A program made the position numbers and the translations under genes. Positions 34,928 through 43,704 of a stretch of 64,000 nt of DNA are shown in pieces. Numbering within the stretch: position 1 is the first letter of the stretch; each line of letters starts with the position of its first letter. The notes below the pieces were generated by a model. It made no database searches and was not told the origin of the DNA. It saw nothing but the letters and a program-made list of their open reading frames with translations. Source of the DNA: CAZUGO01 sp964619935 (GTDB lineage Bacteria; Planctomycetota; Phycisphaerae; UBA1845; CAIVHJ01); the NCBI GenBank assembly GCA_964619935.1, contig CAZUGO010000046.1:1-64000 (forward strand), written 5' to 3'.

Positions 34928-36172
34928 ATGCCCATTTGTCTGAACGTGGAATCGCTGAAGCCCGGTATGCGGCTGTACCAGGCGGTGTGCAACGACTACG
35001 TCGTGCTGCTGCCGCCGGGCAAGGTCCTGGATCAACAGGATGTCGATGCCCTGCGCCGCAAGTACCCGGAAATGGGCATCATGATCGCCGACCCGCTGCT
35101 GGACGAGATTTGCGATTTCGAGGACGACACCGCCGATCGCGAGGCCGCCCGCCAATCGGGGCAGATCCTGTCCAAAGCCCTGGGGTGCGTGCGCCGCAAT
35201 TTCTCCGGCCGGGCCCAGATGCGGGCCGAGGAAATCCTCGGGTTGCAGCAGGCCGCCGCCCAGGTGATGCGCTATCTGGACGAGAATCCGGTGGCGGCGA
35301 TTCTACTGGAGCGCACCCACAGCAGCGACACCTACCTGCAAGAACACTCGGCCAACGTGTTTTACATCTCGATGGTCGTCGGCAACTGCATCAAGCAGTA
35401 CATCGTGGAGGAGCGGGAGCGGCTGGCCAATTGTTCTCGTCTGGAACGATCGTATGCCATGAACCTGACGCCGCTGGCCATGGGCTGCCTGTTGCATGAC
35501 GTCGGGATGCTGGACCTGCAGGACATCTACCGCAGCGTCGGGGCCCTGACCGCGGACCAGCGGGCTCGGCTGGCGGAGCATCCACTGGCCGGAGAGCGGA
35601 TGCTGCCGCGCACGCTGTCGGCGGTCGCCCGGATGGTGGTGCGCACCCACCATGAGAACTTCAACGGCACCGGGTATCCCGGCGGCATTCCCGGCCAGAG
35701 GCTGCACATTTTCTCGCGGATCATCCGGGTGGCAGACGCCTTTGACGCGGCAACGGCTCCTCGGATTTACAAGAAGGCCAAGTCGGAGCTGCGGGTGTTG
35801 TGGGAGATGAACAGCGGGCCGACCCGTGAGCACTACGATCCGGTGGTCACCAAGGTGCTCACCGGCATGATGAACCCCTTTCCGGTGGGGGCCAAGGTAC
35901 GGTTGAGCAACGGGATGTACGGGGTGGTGGTCCGGCAGAACCGCGCCGCCCCGTTCCACCCGCAGGTGATCCTGGCGTTCGACCGCAACCACGTGCGCAT
36001 ACCCCCGGAGCAACTGCAAAAGCCCATCAACCTCAGCGAGCACCACGATCTCACGATCGTGTCGCACGCCGGGGAGGACGTCTCCTACATCTACACGGAG
36101 TCTGCGGTGGCCGGCGGTTCGGCGGAAGCGCGTCGCGGGACCGCCGAGGCGTTCACCTTCGCCTATCCCTGA
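34928..36172 (+). CDS. HD-GYP domain protein, putative c-di-GMP phosphodiesterase
   Basis: A 414-residue protein with an N-terminal region of unknown function and an HD-GYP domain: HSANVFYISMVVG, LLHDVGML (the HD pair), HPLAGERML, HHENFNGTGYPGG (the GYP) and RVADAFDA. HD-GYP enzymes hydrolyse cyclic-di-GMP. A C-terminal tail (FPVGAKVRLSNGMYGVV) looks like a small beta barrel. GAGGAG is about 10 bases before the ATG. Signal unknown. Confidence 0.88.
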   Translation: MPICLNVESLKPGMRLYQAVCNDYVVLLPPGKVLDQQDVDALRRKYPEMGIMIADPLLDEICDFEDDTADREAARQSGQILSKALGCVRRNFSGRAQMRAEEILGLQQAAAQVMRYLDENPVAAILLERTHSSDTYLQEHSANVFYISMVVGNCIKQYIVEERERLANCSRLERSYAMNLTPLAMGCLLHDVGMLDLQDIYRSVGALTADQRARLAEHPLAGERMLPRTLSAVARMVVRTHHENFNGTGYPGGIPGQRLHIFSRIIRVADAFDAATAPRIYKKAKSELRVLWEMNSGPTREHYDPVVTKVLTGMMNPFPVGAKVRLSNGMYGVVVRQNRAAPFHPQVILAFDRNHVRIPPEQLQKPINLSEHHDLTIVSHAGEDVSYIYTESAVAGGSAEARRGTAEAFTFAYP

Positions 36173-36176
36173 GGCC

Positions 36177-36545
36177 TCAGGGCCCGCACACCAGCGGGGC
36201 CGCCGCCGCCGCCGTGGCCGGTCCGATGCCGCGCACCGCCTGAAGGCCGGCAACACCGGCGAAAGGCCGGGCGGCCGCCGACCCCTCGCGATAGGCCACA
36301 ATGCGGGCCGCCAGCGTCGGTCCAATGCCCGGAAGGGCCGCCAGCTTCCACCAGGGATCCACATTCAAATCGATGCACAGGGCCAGGTGCAGCGGCTGGT
36401 GAACCTCCGGCCCGGGTGGCTGGAACGCCGGGCCGGGCAGGTCCAGTCCGCGGGCTGCGGCGAAGGCCAGAACGGCGGCGGTCAGCAGCACGCCGCGGCG
36501 GGCTGCGGCGGGGACGGCGGCCTCAGGAGGTCTGGCCATTGCCAT
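36177..36545 (-). CDS. ComEA-like helix-hairpin-helix protein
   Basis: A 122-residue protein with an N-terminal hydrophobic stretch (GVLLTAAVLAFAAARG) and a C-terminal double helix-hairpin-helix: LNVDPWWKLAALPGIGPTLAARIVAYREG and LQAVRGIGPATAA. This is the DNA-binding module of ComEA, which receives DNA during uptake; competence in this organism is not shown. Its start overlaps the stop of the GH10-like gene, so the two are translationally coupled. Confidence 0.72.
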   Translation of the reverse strand: MAMARPPEAAVPAAARRGVLLTAAVLAFAAARGLDLPGPAFQPPGPEVHQPLHLALCIDLNVDPWWKLAALPGIGPTLAARIVAYREGSAAARPFAGVAGLQAVRGIGPATAAAAAPLVCGP

Positions 36546-38031
36546 GAATCTGGGCCCGAATGGTGCAGAGCTGCTCGTAGGCCAGTTTCGGAGTCAAGTC
36601 CGGCCGCAACAGGCCGCCGTGCGGAATATAGTGCCGGTCGACATCGGCCAGGTCGCGCCAGGTGATGGTGTCAACAAACGGCTTGCTGAGGGCGATGTTG
36701 TAGAATTCGCGGAGCCAGCGGGACTGCAGCGCTTCGCTCCAGGGGTCATGCCAGCACCCGGCGTTTTCCGGCAGGTACTTGCCGCTCCAGGCATCGCCTT
36801 CATCGCGATCGATCTTGGACGGCACCTGCACGGCGCTGATGTGCACCGGCTTGCCGAAGTTGGCGAAGCGATCCATCATCGAGGACATCTGCAGCATGTC
36901 GCGCAGAAACATGCCATCGGCCCCGACGCCCATCAGGAACTGCAATCCGAAGGCGTCGAAGTGGATGGAATTCTGGACGAGCATGTCCGCATACAGCAGC
37001 GGGGGAATGGTTCGGGGATTCCGGGAGTAGTACTCGCCCCAAGGAGCCACGACATCGACCAGGGCCACCGCCCGCGGCGCGGTCTGCTTGGTGACCGACG
37101 CTGCCAGTCGGGTCAGATCCATCAGTTGTTCAAAGTTGAAGTTGAAGGAATTGTGGGCGTGGATGCCACTGATGGCGTCCCAGACGTGGACCCGATCTCC
37201 GTAACGTTCGACGACCGCACAAACGTGGTGGTACACGAATTCCCGGACGGCGTCGTAGTCGTGCTCGTAGATGTACAACCAGTCGGGCAGGTGCCGCTCA
37301 TCGAAAGAAACCAGCGGGCCGGCCTTGATGGGCATCCGCCGCTGGGTCAGCCACTCGACCCACTCGTCGGTATCGCCCCAGGCGGGTTCTCCCTGCTTGG
37401 GCTCCAGGGTCCGCCAGATCATGGGAACGCACGCAAAATCAAAGCCGTTCAGCAGCCGCTTGCGGTAGAGGTCGTCGCGGGTGCCTGGATTGATCGTACA
37501 CCCGAACAGTCGCCGGCCGAACTGCCCGGCATTCCGCCGGCGGTTCAAAAAGACGCTGGCGTGAAACAACGACATCTGCTCGCCGAGGGGGACGGCGATG
37601 CTCAAGGACTCATCGGCCAATTGGGCGGTCTTGGCCATGTCACCGCTCTTGATGGCTTCGATGAGCGTTTCCTGGGCCCGCTTGCAGTTGCGCTCGATGT
37701 GCTCGATGTTGTCGATGGCGAACAGGCCCCAATCTTCGCGCTTCTGGCAGATTCGCATCATTTGACCGCGGGCCAGCTCGAGATGCAGGTTATACGGCCG
37801 CTCACGTTCTACCAGCCGGGTGGTTTCCAGCATCACGCGACCGACCCCGCGGATCGGCCAGAGCACCACCAGGGCGGCGGGTCCCTGGGCCCGCTTGTGG
37901 CACAGCAATTCGGCGTCGCGAAACTCGAATTCCGCCCGGACGGGTACGTGGTCCGAGCCGATCAGATAAGCGCCTTCCAGCGGGAAGGAGTTCACCGGCT
38001 TGGACCCCTGGTATATCTGGAAGCGGTGCAT
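36523..38031 (-). CDS. glycoside hydrolase family 10-like protein, catalytic residues not conserved
   Basis: A 502-residue protein without a signal peptide. Its C-terminal two thirds follow the GH10 xylanase barrel: FGCTINPGTRDDLYRKRLLNGFDF, MIWRTLEPKQGEP, VSFDERHLPDW and a final RPDLTPKLAYEQL. In active GH10 enzymes the acid/base Glu sits in WDVVNE and the nucleophile in ITELD; here the matching segments read WDAISGIHAHN and HISAVQVPS, so both glutamates are absent. It may therefore bind sugar without cleaving, or the alignment hides a different active site. The ATG at 38031 is used; upstream in-frame ATGs would add a poorly supported leader. Confidence 0.62.
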   Translation of the reverse strand: MHRFQIYQGSKPVNSFPLEGAYLIGSDHVPVRAEFEFRDAELLCHKRAQGPAALVVLWPIRGVGRVMLETTRLVERERPYNLHLELARGQMMRICQKREDWGLFAIDNIEHIERNCKRAQETLIEAIKSGDMAKTAQLADESLSIAVPLGEQMSLFHASVFLNRRRNAGQFGRRLFGCTINPGTRDDLYRKRLLNGFDFACVPMIWRTLEPKQGEPAWGDTDEWVEWLTQRRMPIKAGPLVSFDERHLPDWLYIYEHDYDAVREFVYHHVCAVVERYGDRVHVWDAISGIHAHNSFNFNFEQLMDLTRLAASVTKQTAPRAVALVDVVAPWGEYYSRNPRTIPPLLYADMLVQNSIHFDAFGLQFLMGVGADGMFLRDMLQMSSMMDRFANFGKPVHISAVQVPSKIDRDEGDAWSGKYLPENAGCWHDPWSEALQSRWLREFYNIALSKPFVDTITWRDLADVDRHYIPHGGLLRPDLTPKLAYEQLCTIRAQIHGNGQTS

Positions 38032-38170
38032 TGCTGGCTCGCCGGGGGGGACGCACATCGCCACAGGTGTCAACGGCCCCGCTGGGATGCTATTATGACC
38101 GAAGCGGAGACGGCCGTCGAGACGGTCCGGCGGGTTGTCGGGCACGATCGGCGGCGCCGCGGGTGGTGCC

Positions 38171-39040
38171 ATGGTCCTTTGGCTTCTGGTCGTCTGCTGG
38201 ATCGGCCCGTGGGGCAACCACGACGCCCGCTACGACCGGGTGACGTTGCTGGACGGTCAGGTCATCACCGGACGGGTGCTGGAAGAAACCAGCACCCGCC
38301 TGCTGGTTCGTGTGGTCCGCATGGGCGGCCGGGTGAGTTACACCCGCGCCGTCGAGAAGGAATTCATCGCCGAGCGCGGGTTCATCGAGGTGCCGCAGAC
38401 CGCAGCGCCGCCGCCGGCGCTGGCCGGGGGCGATGGGATCGATTTGGACGACGCGGTGGCGTTTGCGGTGCGGACCTTCCAGGAGTGGTCCATCCGCAAC
38501 GTCGAGTCGGCTTCGCGTCGCCTGCTGCAACTGATCACCCAGGCCAAGCCGGCCGACCTCGAGCGCGTCGATGCACTGGCCCGCCGCGGCTACGACGTTT
38601 CCCTGGCCGAGTTCGCGGCGATGGTCCATCTGGAATACTCATTATCCCGCGCGGCCGACGGCCATTTCCGGTTGTACTTTGTGACGCCCTACACCGCCCA
38701 GGCGTCCTGCGACCTGCTGCGGGAAGCCCTGCAGGCCGCGTTGACCCACGAGGTCCGATGTCTGGACGACGATCCGGCGGGCGGGCGACCGGCGGTGGCC
38801 CTGCGCTGGCTGGACCAGCCCAGTTTCTATCGCGGCGACTCCCGGGAGGCCTCTTGTTTTGCCAAGCAGGTCTCCAGGCTGTTGGGCATGAACCGGGAGC
38901 TGGCCCGCTTGAGTCAGGCCCTGCGCCGGCCGCGCGAAGAGACCTTGGAGTTGAACACCCAGTACGTCCAGTTGCGGGCCCTGCTGGCCGTGGTCAATGA
39001 ACGCAAGGACCGACCGCCCCGACCGCCGGCCCTGCCTTGA
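38171..39040 (+). CDS. hypothetical exported or membrane protein
   Basis: A 289-residue protein. A short hydrophobic N-terminus (MVLWLLVVCWIGPWG) may be a signal. A small beta stretch (RVTLLDGQVITGRVLEETSTRLLV) opens the mature part, followed by an alanine/arginine-rich helical region. I do not recognise it. A TATTAT at 38091-38096 with a TGTCAA 17 bp upstream may be its promoter. It lies 33 bp before purC. Confidence 0.6.
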   Translation: MVLWLLVVCWIGPWGNHDARYDRVTLLDGQVITGRVLEETSTRLLVRVVRMGGRVSYTRAVEKEFIAERGFIEVPQTAAPPPALAGGDGIDLDDAVAFAVRTFQEWSIRNVESASRRLLQLITQAKPADLERVDALARRGYDVSLAEFAAMVHLEYSLSRAADGHFRLYFVTPYTAQASCDLLREALQAALTHEVRCLDDDPAGGRPAVALRWLDQPSFYRGDSREASCFAKQVSRLLGMNRELARLSQALRRPREETLELNTQYVQLRALLAVVNERKDRPPRPPALP

Positions 39041-39073
39041 CCCCGGGCGGGCACTCTGCGATCATCCCGCGGT

Positions 39074-40000
39074 GTGGGCGGCGTGGTCATTCAAACGGAC
39101 ATTCCCGGGTATTCCTGCCGCCGCGGCAAGGTGCGTGACGTTTACGATCTGGGCGACGTGGTTCTGATCGTGGCCTGTGACCGCTTGAGCGCCTTCGACG
39201 TGGTGCTGCCCGATGCCATCCCCGGCAAAGGGCAAGTGCTGACCCGCCTGGCTGGCTATTGGTTCGAACATCTGTCGTCGGCCACCCCGCATCACCTGCT
39301 CGAGATCATCGACGACCGGCCGCCGGCGGCCCTCCGGCCCTACCGCGGCCAACTGCGGGGCCGGGCCATGATCTGCCGCAAGTGCGAGGTGATCCCCATC
39401 GAGTGCGTGGTGCGGGGATATCTCGCCGGATCGGGATGGGCCGACTATCGCCGCAACCAGTCGGTCTGCGGTGTGCGCCTGCCCGAGGGCCTGGTGCACT
39501 GCCAGCAGTTGGCGGAGCCGATGTTCTCGCCCGCGACCAAGGCCGAGCAGGGTCACGATCAGAACATTTCCTTTGAGCAGGCCTGCACTCTGGTGGGGCG
39601 CGACACCATGGAGGAACTTCGTCGCCGCAGCCTGGATTGTTACCGGGAGGCGGCCCAGGTGGCGGCCGAGCGCGGGCTGCTCATCGCCGATACCAAGTTC
39701 GAGTGGGGTCGCCGCGACGGTGAGTTGATTCTGATCGACGAGATTCTGACGCCCGATTCCTCGCGCTTCTGGCCGGCGGCAGACTATTGCCCGGGACGCG
39801 ACCAATCCAGCTTCGACAAGCAATACGTCCGTGACTACCTGCAGGGGTTGGTGGACCGCGGGCTCTGGAACAAGACGCCGCCGGGCCCGCACCTGCCGCC
39901 CGAGGTCATCCGCAACACCACGAACAAGTATCTGGATGCGTACCGCCGCCTGACCGGCTGCGGTGATATTGCCTGGCTTGGGGATGGCGACGTATCATGA
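39074..40000 (+). CDS. purC: phosphoribosylaminoimidazole-succinocarboxamide synthase
   Basis: A 308-residue SAICAR synthetase of purine synthesis, joining CAIR and aspartate with ATP. The two family signatures are clear: VIPIECVVRGYLAGSGW and LILIDEILTPDSSRFW. RGKVRDVYDLG opens the domain. The start is taken as GTG 39074. It ends 4 bp before aroC, so the two form an operon. Confidence 0.95.
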   Translation: MGGVVIQTDIPGYSCRRGKVRDVYDLGDVVLIVACDRLSAFDVVLPDAIPGKGQVLTRLAGYWFEHLSSATPHHLLEIIDDRPPAALRPYRGQLRGRAMICRKCEVIPIECVVRGYLAGSGWADYRRNQSVCGVRLPEGLVHCQQLAEPMFSPATKAEQGHDQNISFEQACTLVGRDTMEELRRRSLDCYREAAQVAAERGLLIADTKFEWGRRDGELILIDEILTPDSSRFWPAADYCPGRDQSSFDKQYVRDYLQGLVDRGLWNKTPPGPHLPPEVIRNTTNKYLDAYRRLTGCGDIAWLGDGDVS

Positions 40001-40004
40001 ACGC

Positions 40005-41180
40005 ATGACTGCACTGGATTATCGCACCAGCGGCGAGTCGCACGGGCCCGCGCTGCTGACCTTGATCGAGGGGATGCCGGCAGGGGTCAAGCTGGACATC
40101 GACCTCATCAATGCCGAGCTGCACCGCCGGCAGGGCGGCATGGGCCGCAGCGGCCGGCAGAAGATCGAACGCGACCAAGCCATCATCAAGTCCGGGGTCC
40201 GACACAACCTGACCATGGGCTCGCCGATCGCCATCGAACTGCTGAACCGAGACGCCCGGCTCGATGAAGCGCCTGCGGTGACCCGCCCGCGACCGGGGCA
40301 CGCTGATTTTGCGGGCAGCGTCAAGTGGCTCACGGTCGATTGTCGCGAGACCTTGGAGCGGGCTTCGGCCCGCGAGACTGCTGCCCGCGTGGCTGCCGGT
40401 GCCGTGGTCAAGTGCCTCCTGCGCGGGTTCGGCATCGTGGTCGCCGGATTCGTGCGGCAAATCGGTGAAGCCCGCGGCAAGATTGACGCGGCTGCCGAGT
40501 TGGGGCAACTGCTGCACGATCGTGATGAAAGCGAAGTGTACTGCCCCGATGCACAGGCCGCCGACGCCATGATGCAGCACATCCGGGATGCCGGCAAAAG
40601 TGGCGATACCCTCGGGGGGGTGGTGGAGGTCTGGGCCGACGGACTGCCGCCCGGAATCGGAAGCTGCCTGCGCTGGCAGGACAAGCTGGACGGCCGCCTG
40701 ATGCAGGCGGTCGGCAGTATCCAGGCCATCAAGGGTGTTGAGATCGGCGGCGGGTTCGGCTTGGCCGCCTTGCCCGGGAGCCAGGTGCACGACGAGATGG
40801 ACTATGACGTCGGACAGCAGCAGTCCAGTTCGCTGGGATTCACCCGCCGCAGCAACAACGCCGGCGGCCTGGAAGGGGGCATGGCCAATGGGCAGCGCCT
40901 GGTGATTCGGGCGGCGATGAAGCCGATCAGCACCCTGGCCAGGGGGCTGGACACCGTAGATCTGCGGACCCACGAGGCCGCACGATCGGCCTACGAACGC
41001 AGCGACATTTGCGCGGTTCCGGCCGCCAGCGTCGTGGCGGAAAATGTGGTCGCCTTTGAACTCGGGCGGGCGTTGCTCGAAAAATTCGGTGGGGACACCC
41101 TCGAGGAGGTGACCCACGCCTGCCGCTTTTTCCTGGATCGTGCTCGATCCCTGGGACTGGATGTTTCCGGCGGCGGCTGA
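40005..41180 (+). CDS. aroC: chorismate synthase
   Basis: A 391-residue FMN-dependent enzyme making chorismate from EPSP, the last shared step of aromatic amino acid synthesis. Signatures: RTSGESHGPALLTLIEG at the N-terminus, HRRQGGMGRSGRQKIE, RPGHADFAGS and the final EVTHACRFFLDR. The ATG at 40005 is chosen because ESHGPALL then starts within 15 residues, as is usual, and the gene follows purC by 4 bp. Confidence 0.95.
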   Translation: MTALDYRTSGESHGPALLTLIEGMPAGVKLDIDLINAELHRRQGGMGRSGRQKIERDQAIIKSGVRHNLTMGSPIAIELLNRDARLDEAPAVTRPRPGHADFAGSVKWLTVDCRETLERASARETAARVAAGAVVKCLLRGFGIVVAGFVRQIGEARGKIDAAAELGQLLHDRDESEVYCPDAQAADAMMQHIRDAGKSGDTLGGVVEVWADGLPPGIGSCLRWQDKLDGRLMQAVGSIQAIKGVEIGGGFGLAALPGSQVHDEMDYDVGQQQSSSLGFTRRSNNAGGLEGGMANGQRLVIRAAMKPISTLARGLDTVDLRTHEAARSAYERSDICAVPAASVVAENVVAFELGRALLEKFGGDTLEEVTHACRFFLDRARSLGLDVSGGG

Positions 41181-41322
41181 GCCGAAGCGCCGCGACTTGG
41201 CACCTGGCGGCCGGCTGCCGGACGGCAGTAGATCACACCCGTGGTGCCGGCGTGCCCCGCCGGCCGGTCGCCATGAGGTGCCCGATGCTGCCGCTGACCA
41301 CTGCTTCTGGAGGCAACCCAAT

Positions 41323-41841
41323 ATGATTCGAAGGACCATTCAATTCACGACAGCGCTGATCTTGTGCGTCACCGTGGGATCCTGTCGGTCGAGCGGCGCC
41401 GTCGCGGAAGGCGGCGGGCACGCCGTCAAGAGTGCGCAGTTGCGCGCGGTGATGAGCGCCCTTGAGGACGACACCCTGGCCCATTGGCCCTACACCCTCG
41501 AGGGGCTGCCGGACGACCCGTCCCAACCCAGTTGGACCGAAGCACAACGGGTCCTCCGCCAGCAGTCGGCTTTGCGCGAAGCCTGCCTGCTGTCGTTGGG
41601 ACTGGCGGAGGCCGCACTGAAGATGCCCAAGGCTGCGTCGCAAGCCCAGCTCAGCGAGGCCGAACGCCGCGAGTTTTTCATCGAAGCCCGCCGCCTGCAC
41701 AACTACGCGGTCGACCTGGACGAAATGTCCGCTGCCGGAGACCTCAGTGGGATGCGCGACGTGCTCCTGGACATCGACCAGACCTGCACGGACTGCCACC
41801 AGCGGTTTCGCAGCTTCGCGGGCGACCTGCCGCGCCGCTGA
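41323..41841 (+). CDS. small lipoprotein with a CxxCH haem motif
   Basis: A 172-residue exported protein with a lipobox-like VTVGSC, a helical body and, near the C-terminus, CTDCHQRF, the covalent haem c attachment motif. Helical proteins with one C-terminal CxxCH resemble the cytochrome c-prime fold. GGAGG lies 9 bases before the ATG. It follows aroC but is probably separate. Redox partner unknown. Confidence 0.68.
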   Translation: MIRRTIQFTTALILCVTVGSCRSSGAVAEGGGHAVKSAQLRAVMSALEDDTLAHWPYTLEGLPDDPSQPSWTEAQRVLRQQSALREACLLSLGLAEAALKMPKAASQAQLSEAERREFFIEARRLHNYAVDLDEMSAAGDLSGMRDVLLDIDQTCTDCHQRFRSFAGDLPRR

Positions 41842-42022
41842 GCCCCGGGCCCCCGGCCAGGCCGGCAATACGCGGCAAACGACCTCGGTTGCTTGCGGTG
41901 ATTGCCCAGCCCCTTACGCCGGTCCGCGGGGGCGCTGCGGCTTGCGGCCCATCCCGCCGGCCCGGGGGCGACCAAGCCGGCCTGCTCCGGACCCGAACCA
42001 CTGAGGCTGGGGATTTGAGATT

Positions 42023-42154
42023 AAATGGTGGTACCATATACCCCAAATGGTGGTACCATAATAGTCAAACCGTGGTACCAGATTGATCAAATGGTGGTAC
42101 CGTTTGCTATAAATGGTATCTTCATTTGCTGTATATGGTGGTACCATTTTGACT
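42023..42154. repeat. tandem array of six 22-bp repeats with a TGGTACCA-type core
   Basis: Six head-to-tail units of exactly 22 bp begin at 42023, 42045, 42067, 42089, 42111 and 42133. Most start AAATGGTGGTACC; the fifth is degenerate. GGTACC is palindromic and, with its flanking T/A, forms TGGTACCA in several units. The array is AT-rich compared with the surroundings and lies in non-coding DNA after the haem-motif lipoprotein. Its period is the same as the array at 6624-6953 although the sequence is different. Confidence 0.93.
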
Positions 42155-42968
42155 GAAAACCCGCCGGCACGACGCTCACCGAGCCAGGGCTGACCATCTG
42201 TTACCCAGACTCATCCGGACCTGGACGTCATTCGTGCTGCCCTGGGGTGCGGTCTCCACTGATTGCAGATTGATCCTGTGGAGCCTGCAGATCTTCAACC
42301 TTTTCCTCGGCGATCACACTGGTTCCAGGCAGGTTGGCCGAGTCATCAAGGCGCTCATCCCTCTGCAGGAGATTGCGAGGTCTGTTTCGGTGTTGCCCCC
42401 GCGGTGCAGGTATCGGCGCTTGGCCCCTTGCCGGCGGGTCCTCACGGGCGCGGCTCGGACTGGGTGCTCCGACTGGGCGCCTGTCGCCCGGCGGCTTGGG
42501 GCTTACCGGCCGAAGCGGCACGGGCCCTGGGGTCAAATCCCTAGTGATATGTCGTCGTCGTCGCGTGATATCGCGCGACCTCCACGCAATCTCGCGGAGC
42601 CCGGCGGGGCGGCCGGGTGGCGGTTGTAGGGAAAGCAGCCCAATCGTGCGACGGTTCCCCGCGCAGCACGGGGCGGTTCATCCGCAGGCGATCTCATTGC
42701 AGAGTTTCGGACCGGCGCGATCCTGCGCCTCGTTAAGTGCAGCCAACAAGCCTTGTTAGTGAGTGTGTCGCGCCGCTTGGAAAGCGCCGGTGAGGCCGCG
42801 TGCTGCAGGGAAACTTCAACGATCGAGTTGCAAGCGCAGGCCGTCCATGCCAGACGTGGCGGCCCGCTCGGAACGCCGCGTGTCTTATGGCCCACCGACG
42901 CGTCAACCGGCCGTCGGTGGTCGATCGCCGGAACAGGTGAACTCAATAGGCACGAGAGGAGAACAATC
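42155..42968. other. long non-coding interval
   Basis: About 0.8 kb without a credible gene. It contains scattered short hairpins, such as CCCCG/CGGGG (42657-42673), GGCGC/GCGCC and GTCGCG…CGCGAC around a GATAT, and no long one. No promoter or terminator stands out; the coiled-coil gene begins at its end. Confidence 0.5.
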
Positions 42969-43487
42969 ATGAAGAACATCAAGAACACAGTGGCGAGCAT
43001 CCTGGCGGTGGGGCTGTTTCCGGCGTTGGGTTTGGCCCAGACGGAACCGAACATTTCGGAGAACATCGACAAGGTCGAGCGCCTGGTCGCCGATGCCAAG
43101 CAGACCTTGACCGACCTCGGGGCGGAAGTCGACGTGGCGGTCAAGGTCACCAGCGAATTGACCCGGGCGGTGGAGTTCGGTCGGGTGAACCATGGGTTGG
43201 CCCTGCGGATTGAACAGCAGATTCAGAGCGCCCGTTACCTGAGTGGAAAGTTGACCGAATTCCGGCGGCAGACCGCCGGAATCCGGGTGATGGTGGAAGA
43301 CCTCGAGCGCCGGGCCGAGAACGCCGATTCGACCATCAAGGCTCGGGTCGAGAAACTGGCCGACAGTGCCAAGCGGCTCGATTCGGACAGTGCCGGTATG
43401 GACTCCACGCTCCGCGGGGTCCAATTCAAGCTGGCCGAGCTGAAGGAGAAGGTCAGCGGCGGCAGCGGCTTCGGGGTCGGTCACTGA
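42969..43487 (+). CDS. secreted coiled-coil protein of unknown function
   Basis: A 172-residue exported protein. A signal peptide (NTVASILAVGLFPALGLAQ) is followed by an almost entirely helical, heptad-rich body (ENIDKVERLVADAKQTLTDL, LEKRAENADSTIKARVEKLA-like segments) and a glycine-rich end. AGAGGAG precedes the ATG. I do not recognise it. A strong terminator-like hairpin follows at 43523. Confidence 0.65.
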   Translation: MKNIKNTVASILAVGLFPALGLAQTEPNISENIDKVERLVADAKQTLTDLGAEVDVAVKVTSELTRAVEFGRVNHGLALRIEQQIQSARYLSGKLTEFRRQTAGIRVMVEDLERRAENADSTIKARVEKLADSAKRLDSDSAGMDSTLRGVQFKLAELKEKVSGGSGFGVGH

Positions 43488-43522
43488 GTATGGACAGTCG
43501 CTGCGGAAACAAAGCCGGATCT

Positions 43523-43559
43523 GAGTGCAGGTCGCGCATGCCGTACGCGACCTGCACTC
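43523..43559. terminator. bidirectional terminator-like hairpin
   Basis: A perfect 14-bp stem, GAGTGCAGGTCGCG and CGCGACCTGCACTC, round a 9-base loop, with a further GCCGGAT/ATCCGGC outside. There is no T-run, so it may act as a hairpin stop or protector between the coiled-coil gene and the oppositely transcribed tRNA-Tyr. Confidence 0.55.
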
Positions 43560-43621
43560 TATTCTGTATCCGGCCGGGGCCATCCCGGCGCATCGCGGCG
43601 GGTGAAATGATGGGCTGCGAT

Positions 43622-43704
43622 TGGGAGCGGCTGGATTCGAACCAGCGAAGGCTTACGCCAACGGGTTTACAGCCCGTCCCCTTTGGCCACTCGGGCACAC
43701 TCCC
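43622..43704 (-). tRNA. tRNA-Tyr (anticodon GTA)
   Basis: On the minus strand GGGAGTG (from 43704) pairs with CGCTCCC (43629-43623), discriminator A at 43622. The anticodon loop is CTGTAAA, anticodon GTA. The long variable arm (GTTGGCGTAAGCCTTC) is the class II type expected for bacterial tyrosine tRNA. A minus-strand TATAAT about 140 bases upstream is a possible promoter. Confidence 0.95.

Noticed and set aside
42023..42154. CRISPR array or IS terminal repeats
   Set aside because: Tandem direct repeats without spacers; no transposase nearby.
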